In this document: positions 34,356-43,200 of the stretch, one piece after another
How positions within the stretch are numbered: the first letter of the stretch is position 1
How the letters are laid out: each line of letters opens with the position of its first letter
NCBI GenBank assembly: GCA_902774245.1
Contig: CACYHQ010000005.1
Location: 140,437-204,436, forward strand
Length of the DNA stretch: 64,000 nucleotides
Direction of reading: 5' to 3'
DNA from: an uncultured bacterium
GTDB taxonomy: Bacteria; Verrucomicrobiota; Lentisphaeria; Victivallales; UBA1829
Position numbers and translations under genes: made by a program
Notes under the pieces: model-generated
What the model was told of the DNA's origin: nothing
What the model saw: the letters and a program-made list of their open reading frames with translations, nothing else
Databases searched by the model: none

Positions 34356-35459
34356 ATGGCTGAAGTCATTCTCACAAATGTCTGCAAGATCTACGAAGGC
34401 GGCGTCAAGGCCGTCAACAGCGTTTCCATCGACATCCACGACAAGGAATTCATGGTCCTCGTCGGCCCCTCCGGATGCGGCAAATCCACGACTCTCCGTA
34501 TGATCGCAGGCCTCGAAGAGATCTCCGACGGCGAGATCAAGATCGGCGAACGCGTCGTCAACGACGTCCCGCCCAAAGATCGCGACATCGCCATGGTGTT
34601 CCAGAACTACGCCCTCTATCCCCACATGACGGTCTACGAAAACCTCGCGTTCGGCCTCAAGCTCCGCAAGTTCTCGAAGGAGGAGATCGACAAGCGCGTG
34701 AAAGAAGCCGCCGAAATTCTCGGCATCGGCGATTACCTCGACCGCAAGCCGAAAGCGCTCTCCGGCGGTCAGCGCCAGCGCGTCGCCGTCGGCCGCGCCA
34801 TCGTCCGCAAGCCCGCCGTGTTCCTCTTCGACGAACCGCTCTCCAACCTCGACGCCAAGATGCGCGTCCAGATGCGCGCCGAGATCAACAAGCTCCACAC
34901 CCGCCTCGGCACCACCATGATCTACGTCACGCACGACCAGATTGAGGCCATGACCATGGGCGACCGCATCTGCGTCATGAAGGACGGCGTCATCCAGCAG
35001 ATCGACACCCCGTTGAACATCTACGACAAGCCCGCGAACACCTTCGTCGCCGGCTTCATCGGCACCCCGCCGATGAACATCTTCAAGGGCACGCTCGTCA
35101 GCGAGGACGGCAAGTTCGTCTTCAAGTCCGGCCCGATCTCCGTCGCACTGCCCGCCGACTGGAACATCGCGATCGAATCCTATGCCGGCAAGGACATCCT
35201 CTTCGGTATCCGTCCCGAAGACATCGGCTCCGAACGCGCCACGTCCGACGCCAACGCGCCGAGCATCACCGCCAAGGTCGAAGTCCGCGAGCCCATGGGC
35301 GCCGAGATCTATCTCCACCTCGATACCGGCGTCGATTCTCCGTGCGTCGCCCGCGTCGAACCCCACCTCGACGCCAAGGTCGGCGAGACCATCACGCTCA
35401 AGCTCGCCATTGCGGCCGCGCACGTGTTCGATCCCGCGACCACGAACCGCATCGTCTGA
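34356..35459 (+). CDS. ugpC: MalK/UgpC-type ABC transporter ATP-binding protein
   Basis: A 367-residue ATPase of the carbohydrate-import (CUT1) type. Walker A is [10 protein letters not shown], the Q loop is [22 protein letters not shown], the signature is [15 protein letters not shown], Walker B is [13 protein letters not shown] and the switch is [13 protein letters not shown]. The C-terminal TOBE-type regulatory domain ([20 protein letters not shown]) is present. No permease or binding-protein gene is adjacent, so this is likely a shared ATPase serving several sugar importers, as MsmK does in some Gram-positives. The own promoter and strong terminator support monocistronic expression. Confidence 0.94.
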   Translation: MAEVILTNVCKIYEGGVKAVNSVSIDIHDKEFMVLVGPSGCGKSTTLRMIAGLEEISDGEIKIGERVVNDVPPKDRDIAMVFQNYALYPHMTVYENLAFGLKLRKFSKEEIDKRVKEAAEILGIGDYLDRKPKALSGGQRQRVAVGRAIVRKPAVFLFDEPLSNLDAKMRVQMRAEINKLHTRLGTTMIYVTHDQIEAMTMGDRICVMKDGVIQQIDTPLNIYDKPANTFVAGFIGTPPMNIFKGTLVSEDGKFVFKSGPISVALPADWNIAIESYAGKDILFGIRPEDIGSERATSDANAPSITAKVEVREPMGAEIYLHLDTGVDSPCVARVEPHLDAKVGETITLKLAIAAAHVFDPATTNRIV

Positions 35460-35487
35460 TCCGGCTTCGTTTTTTCGCAAATTTCAG

Positions 35488-35520
35488 GGCAAGGCTGTTT
35501 TCCGCGGCCTTGCCTTTTTC
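35488..35520 (+). terminator. Terminator after the MalK-type ATPase gene
   Basis: GGCAAGGC (35488-35495) pairs with GCCTTGCC (35507-35514), followed immediately by TTTTT. A canonical rho-independent terminator. Confidence 0.92.
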
Positions 35521-35563
35521 AGCCCATCACCAGAGAAGAACGTAAGGAACAGGAACCACGAGC

Positions 35564-36037
35564 ATGTCCCATCTGACCAAACGGGAATCCATGGCCATTT
35601 CTGCCGGTTTGCTGTTTGCGTTCTACTTCCTCGGCGCTGTCTGCACCGCGCCCGCCGTTATAGCGGCGGGTAACGCGGATCAGATTATAAGAATCCTGTT
35701 TCTACTGCTCTTCCAGGCATATCTGCTGGCGGAGATTCTGTTTTCAAAGGAAGCCCTTGCGTCCATCCCGGCGTTCGCGCTTACGCTCCTGACGCCTGCG
35801 GCGGCGCTTGTCGTGGCGATCGCGGCCGACCGGGAAAACACTGGCATCATTTCCGTAGTGAACTGGGGATATTCCGGGCTCATGCTCGGCGGACTACTGA
35901 CCGTCTGGAAAAACGAGCGGAATGTTTCTCTGAAATGGATTAGCCTTTTCTTTGTCGTCGCATGGTTCATCGCTGTCCTTCTCTGTCTTTTTATGGGCGT
36001 TTCCCTGCTGAACGGCCATTTTCCATCCACCCGTTAA
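35564..36037 (+). CDS. Small integral membrane protein of unknown function
   Basis: A 157-residue protein with about five transmembrane helices (near 10-33, 42-60, 67-88, 98-116, 124-147) separated by short loops. No conserved motif is recognised. It stands alone between a terminator and serC. Topology is the only supported statement. Confidence 0.6.
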   Translation: MSHLTKRESMAISAGLLFAFYFLGAVCTAPAVIAAGNADQIIRILFLLLFQAYLLAEILFSKEALASIPAFALTLLTPAAALVVAIAADRENTGIISVVNWGYSGLMLGGLLTVWKNERNVSLKWISLFFVVAWFIAVLLCLFMGVSLLNGHFPSTR

Positions 36038-36142
36038 TATCCATCCCGCCTTCCTTCGGCGAATGCATATAAGCCTTCGCGTTGCACGACCGGACTTGTC
36101 GTCTTTTTTCGCGGTTTCTTGCGTTTTTCCGCCGTTTTTTCC

Positions 36143-36171
36143 TTGAAGACAAGCCGTTTGAATGGTATATT
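36143..36171 (+). promoter_or_regulatory. Promoter of serC
   Basis: TTGAAG (36143-36148) and TATATT (36166-36171) are separated by 17 bases, about 63 bases before the start codon. Confidence 0.72.
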
Positions 36172-36233
36172 ATATCTTACCATTTTTGAAAAACCATCAA
36201 CCCACCTCAAAACCTCAACAGGAGCAGAGAACG

Positions 36234-37316
36234 ATGAAAGTTTTCAATTTCAACGCGGGTCCGGCTATGATCCCGCAGGCCGTCATGGAAAGAGCACAGA
36301 AAGAATTTTGCGACTACAAGGGCAGCGGATGCGGCATCATGGAGCACTCCCACCGTCACAAACTCTTCGACGAGATTCTTGAGCGTGCCATCTCCAATTT
36401 CAAGGAGATCATGGGCGTTCCGGACACGCATGCGGTCGTCTTCATCCAGGGCGGCGCGAGCATGCAGTTCGCGATGATCCCGATGAACCTCGCGGTCGCG
36501 GGCAAGCCCATGGAATTCGCCGACACCGGCACGTGGTCCAGCAAGGCTATCAAGGAAGCCAAGCTCTTCGGCGACGTGAAAGTCATCGCCTCCAGCAAGG
36601 AAGAAAAATATACCAAGATCCCCGCGGTCGACGAGATGAAGATCGACGAAGACGCCGCGTTCTTCCACATCACCTCCAACAACACCATCTACGGCACGCA
36701 GTACCAGGCGTTCCCGAACTGCCCGGCCGGCGTCCCGATGCTCGCCGATATGTCCAGCGACATCATGTCCCGCAAGCTCGACGTCTCCAAGTTCGCCATG
36801 ATCTACGGCGGCGCGCAGAAGAACCTCGGTCCCAGCGGCATGGCCGTCGTGATCATCCGCAAGGACCTCGTTGAGCGCACCCCGGCCAACGTGCCGACCA
36901 TGCTCCGCTACGCGACCTACATTGATCACAACTCCCTGTTCAATACCCCGCCGACCTTCGGCATCTACATCTTCGGCCTCATCACCGACTGGGTGAAGGA
37001 CATGGGCGGCCTCGAAGTCCTCGAAGGCATCAACAACAAGAAGGCCGAGACCCTCTACGCCGCGATCGACGGCTCCGACGGATATTTCCGCAACCCCGTC
37101 TGCCCGTGCAGCCGTTCCAAGATGAACGTCGTCTTCCGTCTCCCCTCCGAAGAACTCGAAGCGAAGTTCATCGAACAGGCCAAAGCGGCCGGTATGATCG
37201 GCCTGAAGGGCCATCGTTCCGTCGGCGGCATCCGCGCCAGCATCTACAACGCCATGCCGCTCGAAGGCGTCGAGAAGCTTGTGTCCTTCATGCAGGATTT
37301 CAAGAAGAACAACTGA
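36234..37316 (+). CDS. serC: Phosphoserine aminotransferase
   Basis: A 360-residue PLP enzyme that makes phosphoserine from 3-phosphohydroxypyruvate and glutamate, in serine (and pyridoxal phosphate) synthesis. ATG 36234 is chosen because the conserved start FNFNAGPAMIP follows and the 24 residues further upstream are non-conserved; GGAG precedes it. Visible: GCGIMEHSHRH, FIQGGASMQF, the PLP lysine in YGGAQKNLGPSG, and C-terminal GHRSVGGIRASIYNAM. Length is normal. serA and serB are not in the window. Confidence 0.97.
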   Translation: MKVFNFNAGPAMIPQAVMERAQKEFCDYKGSGCGIMEHSHRHKLFDEILERAISNFKEIMGVPDTHAVVFIQGGASMQFAMIPMNLAVAGKPMEFADTGTWSSKAIKEAKLFGDVKVIASSKEEKYTKIPAVDEMKIDEDAAFFHITSNNTIYGTQYQAFPNCPAGVPMLADMSSDIMSRKLDVSKFAMIYGGAQKNLGPSGMAVVIIRKDLVERTPANVPTMLRYATYIDHNSLFNTPPTFGIYIFGLITDWVKDMGGLEVLEGINNKKAETLYAAIDGSDGYFRNPVCPCSRSKMNVVFRLPSEELEAKFIEQAKAAGMIGLKGHRSVGGIRASIYNAMPLEGVEKLVSFMQDFKKNN

Positions 37317-37336
37317 CCTGACCGGATGGTGTCGTC

Positions 37337-38272
37337 ATGCTCGACCGCTATTCCGTACTGAACGGCCGCATCGCCCATTCGGACGAAGGACTGATCCCCG
37401 TCGACATCTACGTGATGCCGGACGGGGACGAACGTGCCTATCTGACCGAGGAACTGGGGATCGATCCGCACACGCTGGCATCCTCCACGGACCCGGACGA
37501 GACGCCGCGTATCGAGTTCGAAGACGACTACATCGCCATCATCCTCAAGTACCCGAAAAACTATTCGGCGGACGACAACTTCCTCTTCCTCGTGAAATCC
37601 ATGGGCGTCTTCCTCTTCGCGGACCGCGTCGTGCTGGTCATCGACGAGGAGCTGCCCCAGCTTTTCACGGGGAGGTTCGCCACGAAGGTCTACACGAAGC
37701 AGGACGTCCTGCTCCGCATCCTGACCCAGACCATCCGGCACTTCGAGAGCCACCTGCGCGTGATCAACATGTGCAGCAACGACATCGAGACCCATCTGAA
37801 CGAGTCGTACAACAGCAGCAACCTGCTCGACATGTTCACACTGAAGAAAAGCCTGGTCTACTACGTGAACGCACTCAGCGGCAACCGGCGCGCCTTCGAG
37901 CGCATCCAGGTCGGCGCGTCCAAGTTCCAGTTCACGGAGGACAACATCGAGCTGCTCGAAGACCTCCAGATCGAAAACCGGCAGTTCCTCGACCAGGCGC
38001 AGGTGTACTCCCAGATTCTCTCCGGACTCGTCGACGCCCGGTCCAGCATCATCAACAACAACCTGAACGTGCTGATGAAGAACATGAACGCCATCGTGAT
38101 CGCGGTCGCCATCCCGACCTTCTTCACCGGCGTTTTCGGCATGAGCGAGTTCACCGACTTCTTCTGCCGTACTGGCCTCAAGTGGTACATCTCCTACCCG
38201 CTCTTCTTCATCCTGATGACCGGCCTCGCGCTCTTCGTGTTCTGGCTGATCAAGAAATTCGAGAAACACTAA
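37337..38272 (+). CDS. corA: CorA family divalent-cation transporter with altered GMN motif
   Basis: A 311-residue inner-membrane channel of the CorA/MIT superfamily, normally importing Mg2+. The large cytoplasmic N-domain precedes two C-terminal transmembrane helices (about 254-275 and 288-308). The signature loop after the first helix, normally YGMN, reads FGMSEF, so the Asn that binds hydrated cation is replaced by Ser. The selectivity may differ from classical CorA. The gene lies 20 bases after serC and 8 bases before the zinc-ribbon gene. Confidence 0.88.
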   Translation: MLDRYSVLNGRIAHSDEGLIPVDIYVMPDGDERAYLTEELGIDPHTLASSTDPDETPRIEFEDDYIAIILKYPKNYSADDNFLFLVKSMGVFLFADRVVLVIDEELPQLFTGRFATKVYTKQDVLLRILTQTIRHFESHLRVINMCSNDIETHLNESYNSSNLLDMFTLKKSLVYYVNALSGNRRAFERIQVGASKFQFTEDNIELLEDLQIENRQFLDQAQVYSQILSGLVDARSSIINNNLNVLMKNMNAIVIAVAIPTFFTGVFGMSEFTDFFCRTGLKWYISYPLFFILMTGLALFVFWLIKKFEKH

Positions 38273-38280
38273 GCTGACTT

Positions 38281-38523
38281 ATGCCTATTTTCGAGTACGA
38301 ATGCAAAAAGTGCGGCCATCAGTTCGAGGCGCTGCTTCAATCCGCCTCCTCGCCCGCGCCCGAATGCCCCGAATGCGGCGCATCGGACGCCAAGCGCCTG
38401 CTCTCCCGCTTCGCCGCTGCATCAAAAACGGAGTTCGGCTCCTGCAAAATGTCGAAGGACTGCATGGCGGCCGCGCAGGGCGCCTGCGGATGTGGCTGCG
38501 GCTGCGGACACCACCATCACTGA
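38281..38523 (+). CDS. FmdB-family zinc-ribbon protein with Cys/His tail
   Basis: An 80-residue protein matching the FmdB putative regulatory domain: MPIFEYECKKCGHQFEALL and ECPECGASDAKRLLS give two CxxC knuckles for one zinc. After a linker the C-terminus becomes CGCGCGCGHHHH, a dense thiol/imidazole cluster likely to bind metal. The family function is unclear. It lies between corA and rsmA, with 3 bases to rsmA. Confidence 0.88.
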   Translation: MPIFEYECKKCGHQFEALLQSASSPAPECPECGASDAKRLLSRFAAASKTEFGSCKMSKDCMAAAQGACGCGCGCGHHHH

Positions 38524-38526
38524 GAC

Positions 38527-39408
38527 ATGGTCAAAGCTGAACTCAAACCGCTTCTCGAACGCCTCGGCATCGCGCCGAGCAAGCGCCTCGGACAGAATTT
38601 CCTCGTGGACGACCAGTTCCGCGCGAAGATCCTGCACGAGGCCGACCCGAAGCCCGGCCAGACCATCCTTGAGATCGGCCCCGGACTCGGTGCCATCACC
38701 CGCGGCCTCGTGGCATCCGGCGCGGACGTGACCGCGATCGAGTTCGACCGCAAGATCGCCGAATACCTCCGCACAGCCGTCGTCCCGCTCGGACTCCACC
38801 TCATCGAAGCCGACGCATGCCGCGTGAAATACGCCGAGCTTTTCCCCGGCGACTTCCGCGTGGTCTCCAACCTGCCCTACAGCGCGGGCACCATCGTCAT
38901 CGCCAAACTGCTCGACCTCGAAACGCCCCCCGCCGACATGCTCCTCATGCTTCAGAAGGAAGTCGCGGAACGTTTCCTCGCGGGCCCCGGCACCGCCGAC
39001 TACTCCGCGCTCACGGTGCGCATCTCCGCCGTCTACGAAGGCCGCATCGTCCGCATGGTCCCGCCCGAAGTCTTCTACCCCGAGCCAACGGTCGATTCCG
39101 CCCTCTTCGCGCTCGCCCGCAAACCTGTCGTGCCGCCGCAGAACATCCGCATCATCCTCTCCCGCCTCGCCCGCACCTCGTTCGCGCACCGTCGCAAGAA
39201 GATGTTCAAGCAGGCCGCCGCGGTCTTCGGCGCGGACGTGATCGCCGCCGCCATGGCGGACGCCTCGGTCGATCCGGACATCCGTGCGGAACGCGTCACG
39301 GTGGACCAGTTCATCCGCATGGCGGAATACATCGCCGCGCACGCTCAGACTCCGCCGGAAACGGTTCAGGACGCCGACACGGACACGGATGAGGGCAGTC
39401 AGGAATAA
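38527..39408 (+). CDS. rsmA: 16S rRNA dimethyladenosine transferase
   Basis: A 293-residue methyltransferase that dimethylates two adjacent adenosines near the 3' end of 16S rRNA during 30S maturation. SAM-binding blocks are GQNFLVDDQF, ILEIGPGLGAITRGL and VTAIEFDRKIAEYL; the catalytic NLPY motif is in VVSNLPYSAGTIV. The C-terminal helical domain (RTSFAHRRKKMFKQ) is complete, with an acidic tail of about 20 residues. Loss of this gene gives kasugamycin resistance in other bacteria. Confidence 0.96.
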   Translation: MVKAELKPLLERLGIAPSKRLGQNFLVDDQFRAKILHEADPKPGQTILEIGPGLGAITRGLVASGADVTAIEFDRKIAEYLRTAVVPLGLHLIEADACRVKYAELFPGDFRVVSNLPYSAGTIVIAKLLDLETPPADMLLMLQKEVAERFLAGPGTADYSALTVRISAVYEGRIVRMVPPEVFYPEPTVDSALFALARKPVVPPQNIRIILSRLARTSFAHRRKKMFKQAAAVFGADVIAAAMADASVDPDIRAERVTVDQFIRMAEYIAAHAQTPPETVQDADTDTDEGSQE

Positions 39409-39444
39409 TTTCACCTCATTTCCGCCTCAAACACATTTTCGACC

Positions 39445-39927
39445 ATGAGCAAAGCCGCCGAGTTCAAAACCAACGTTATGCGCATTCTGGAACAGGCCAA
39501 AGTCCCGTTCAAACACCACTGCTATGTGGACTCCGGCGCAGTCTCCGGGCTTGAGGTCGCCGCCGCGCTCAATCAGGACCCTTCGCACGTGTTCAAGACG
39601 CTTGTCACGGTCGAAAAATCCGGCGAACACTTCGTCTTCGTCGTGCCGGTCGATTCCGAGCTCAATCTCAAGAAAGCGGCGAAGTCCGTGAACGGGAAAT
39701 CCATCGAGATGATCAAATCGAAGGAGCTTTTCCCTCTCACCGGGTATATCCACGGCGGATGCTCCCCCATCGGCATGAAAAAGCAGTTCAAAACAGTCAT
39801 CCACGAATCCGCCGCCGAGCTCGACGCGATCTTCTTCAGCGCGGGCAAGATCGGTTATCAGATCGAGATTGCACCCGCCGACCTCGCGAAGGTCCTGCGT
39901 TTCACCTACGCCGACATCACCGACTGA
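39445..39927 (+). CDS. ybaK: Cys-tRNA(Pro)/Cys-tRNA(Cys) deacylase YbaK
   Basis: A 160-residue editing enzyme of the YbaK/ProX family, which clears tRNA-Pro mischarged with Cys. Visible: LEQAKVPFKHHCY, DPSHVFKTLVTVEKSGEHFVFVVPVDSELNLKKAAKS with the conserved Lys, PLTGYIHGGCSPIGMKK, and the FFSAGKIGYQIEIAP block. Length matches the family. Its neighbours are unrelated housekeeping genes. Confidence 0.94.
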   Translation: MSKAAEFKTNVMRILEQAKVPFKHHCYVDSGAVSGLEVAAALNQDPSHVFKTLVTVEKSGEHFVFVVPVDSELNLKKAAKSVNGKSIEMIKSKELFPLTGYIHGGCSPIGMKKQFKTVIHESAAELDAIFFSAGKIGYQIEIAPADLAKVLRFTYADITD

Positions 39928-40113
39928 TCCCCGCTTTTTTCGCGTTCCTTTTTCCCGTCTTTTTTTGCGTCTTTCTCCCTTTTTTTGTGCCAGTTATTGA
40001 CAAAAGTCCGTTATTGTCCACCTTTTTTCCTTCTTTCGGACTATATTTCCCGCCTCAAAAACCGTCCCGCCGCGATTTTTTGTTTATTTTTTGAATTTTT
40101 CGGGTTTTCACAC

Positions 40114-40141
40114 TTGATTTTTCATCGCTTCCGTGTATCTT
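40114..40141 (+). promoter_or_regulatory. Promoter of the alpha-2-macroglobulin/pbpC operon
   Basis: TTGATT (40114-40119) and TATCTT (40136-40141) are separated by 16 bases. The 281-base gap before 40209 is very T-rich and shows no other feature. Confidence 0.6.
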
Positions 40142-40208
40142 TTTAGCGTCCTTTTCCCACCCCCTCCCAAAAGCCCGTTTTGTATTTTTCCAAAGGCCTG
40201 AAGAAAAC

Positions 40209-43200
40209 ATGAAAAAAGCAGTCAATGCCACCACGTTCGTCGCCCTCGCGCTCGCAGCATCCGTCACGTACAACATCGTTCAGCACCAGCGCGCGAAAGG
40301 CATCCGCCCCGAGAATCCCAATCAGGAAGATAATGCCGTCCAGTCTGTCGCGGGCAAAGATGAAGCCTCCGCAGTGTCCGCCGCGACAGCCGCACAGAAT
40401 TCCGCTTCCGCCGCAAAGCCCGCGTCCACGGCACAGCAGATCACCGCCATCACGTTCCGCTCCGCGCGCTACGACAGATACGACGACGAACTCGAGATCT
40501 TGTTCTCGACCCCGTCTTCGCTTCCGTCCAAGCTCGCGAAGGACGCAATCGAATTCACGCCCGCGGTCCCGAATCTCTCCTTTTACGCGTCCGGCTCCTA
40601 TATCACAGTCAACGGCGGGTTCAAGCCCGGTGTCACCTACCGCGTCCGCGTGAAAAAAGGCCTCATGGACCGTTCTGGCAAGGCCACGCTCGAAAACGAC
40701 GCGGTGTTCGACGTCACGGTCCCCGAGCTGACGGAAAAGATTTCCTTCCTCACCGACGGCAGCGTGTTCCCCATCACGGAGAAGACGGTCGAATTTCCCT
40801 ATTCCGCCAGAAACATCTGCAAGCTCGACGTCAAGCTCTACCGTGCATTCGACAACAACCTCAACAACATGTCGGACAACTCCTACTACTGGGACGACCG
40901 AGCCGACACGTCCAACATGCTTCTGGTCGGAGAGAAGACCGTCACGCTCTCCGATCCCCGGAACGAAACGGTCAACCACATGCTCGACATCAACGACATC
41001 CTCGTGGTCAACGATTCCAATCCCAATACAACGCGGCTCTTTTCCGCCACGCCCGGATATTATGTACTTGAGGTCGCGTACGACAGACAGTCCGACTGGG
41101 GTAACTACACCTACCGGGAGACCAAATACCGCAAGTTCATGCTTACCGATTTCGCGCTGGTCGCGGCCACGGTTTCCGATCCGGCCGGCGGCATCGTCCT
41201 CTACGCCCGTCGCATCTCCGATGGCCAACCCGTCACCGATGCCGAAATTGAGCTCTCTTCTGACAAGAACCAGCTTCTCGCGAAAGGCAAGACGGACGCG
41301 TCCGGCAAGGTCGTTTTCCACGTCTCGCAGAGATCCATCGACAGACTGCATGCAGGGGAGAACGACAGCAATTTCCTGAACAGGACGGGTCAGTTCGGCA
41401 GCCTCTACTCCGCGACCATCCGCAAAGGAAAGGAATTCGCCTGGTTCCCGCTCGACCTCTACTCCGGCAAGAACGATCAGCTGCCGCGTGCATTCGCGTT
41501 TTCGGAACGCGGCATCGTGCGCCCCGGCGAATCCTTCTTTGCTGCGGCGTTCATCCGCGACCGGACGGAAGCCGAACTGGAAATCGGGCACGAAACGCCG
41601 GATGCCTCCAGCAAGGAGGGAAAAGACAAATTGGGCTCCACTGTTACACTGGAAAGAGTTCCTGTCACACTCACGGTCGTCGCTCCGGACGGTAAAGAGT
41701 TTTTCTCGAAACAGCTCACGCCCGACAAGAACGGATTTGTCTCGTCCGAGGTCAAGATCCCTGAAAACGCCGCGTCGGGCTACTACACGTTCCGTTTCGG
41801 CGTTGCCAAGCGCACCTGGGGCGAATCGCACATCCAGGTCGGCGCGTACGTGCCGGACCGCATCAGGACGAAGCTCGAACACGCCGTCCTGTCCGCCGGC
41901 CCCGCCGCCGTGAAGGAGCCGATTCAGGCGGTCCTCTCCGCGGACTATTATTTCGGCACGCCCGTGCCGTCCGCGTCCGGCAGGATCTTCTTCGACTGCT
42001 TCGCGAACGGGAAACGTCCCGACCACTGGAAGGACTGGACCGTCGGCGACGCCTCGCGCTTCAATTTCGATGAATACGAGACGACCGCGGTGGTCGAAAA
42101 CGGCAAAACGAACCTCTCGCTGCCGTCGTTCGGTTCGCGCGGCGTGTCGTATGATCCTGTGCGCGTCGTGCTTCAGGCGTCCGTGCAGGAACCGGGCGGC
42201 CGCGCCGTGACCGGATCCGACAACTTCACACTCTATCCCTCCGACTGGTTCATCGGCCTGAAGCAGAAGGACGGCGCGGGCAAGGAATGCCTGCTTGACA
42301 TGGCGCTGCTCGCGACCGAACAGGGAAAGGCCGCCTCGCTCGACGCCGGACGCGACATCCGGTTCACCGTTTACAAACGCTCCTGGGACTACGTGCTGGT
42401 GCAGGACGGCGATGGCTACCGCAGACGCTGGAAGGAGACCGTTTCCGAGGTGGAAGGCGCATCGAAGACGTTCACGGTCCCGCAGGGCGCGGACCTCGCC
42501 TCCTATTCCTCGCAGGTTGCGTTCGACCTACCCTCCGGCTGCTACGACATCGTCGCCGAATACGGCGACAACATCCGCACGAAGCTTAACGTGTGGCATT
42601 CCGCGGGCGAATCCGGCAGGCGCACCGGCGATCCCTCCGAGCTCGTGTTCAAGACCGACGCGAAGACCTACACCCCCGGCCAGACCGCGAAACTCACGTT
42701 CACCAGTCCGGTCGACGGCGAGGCGTTCGTGACGATGGGCGCGCTGCGTCTGGATACCGCGGAAGCAATCAAGATCAAGGCGGGCGAAAACACCGTTGAG
42801 GCGAAGATCCCGGCGGAATGCCTGAACGGACGCTACCACGTCGGCGTGTTCGCGGTCGGCAAACAGAACGGCGAATTCATCCGCGCCTCGGGACAGGCGA
42901 GCCTCGAGCTCGACCACTCCGCCGCGCACAAGCTCGACGTCGCGATCACCGTCCCCGGCATCGTCCGTCCCGAGACCGAGACGGACGTGACCGTGAAGCT
43001 CGCCAGCCTCGACGGCAAGCCTCAGGCAGGCCAGGTCTGCCTCTTCGCGGTCGACGAGGGCGTGCTCGCGCTTACCGGCTTCAAGACGCCCGACATCTAC
43101 AAGTTCTTTCTCCAGTCCGACAACTCGTTCATTAGCATGAGCGAGACCTACAGCGACCTCTTCCCGAACCTCAAGATCCGTCCGGACGGCACCATCGGCG

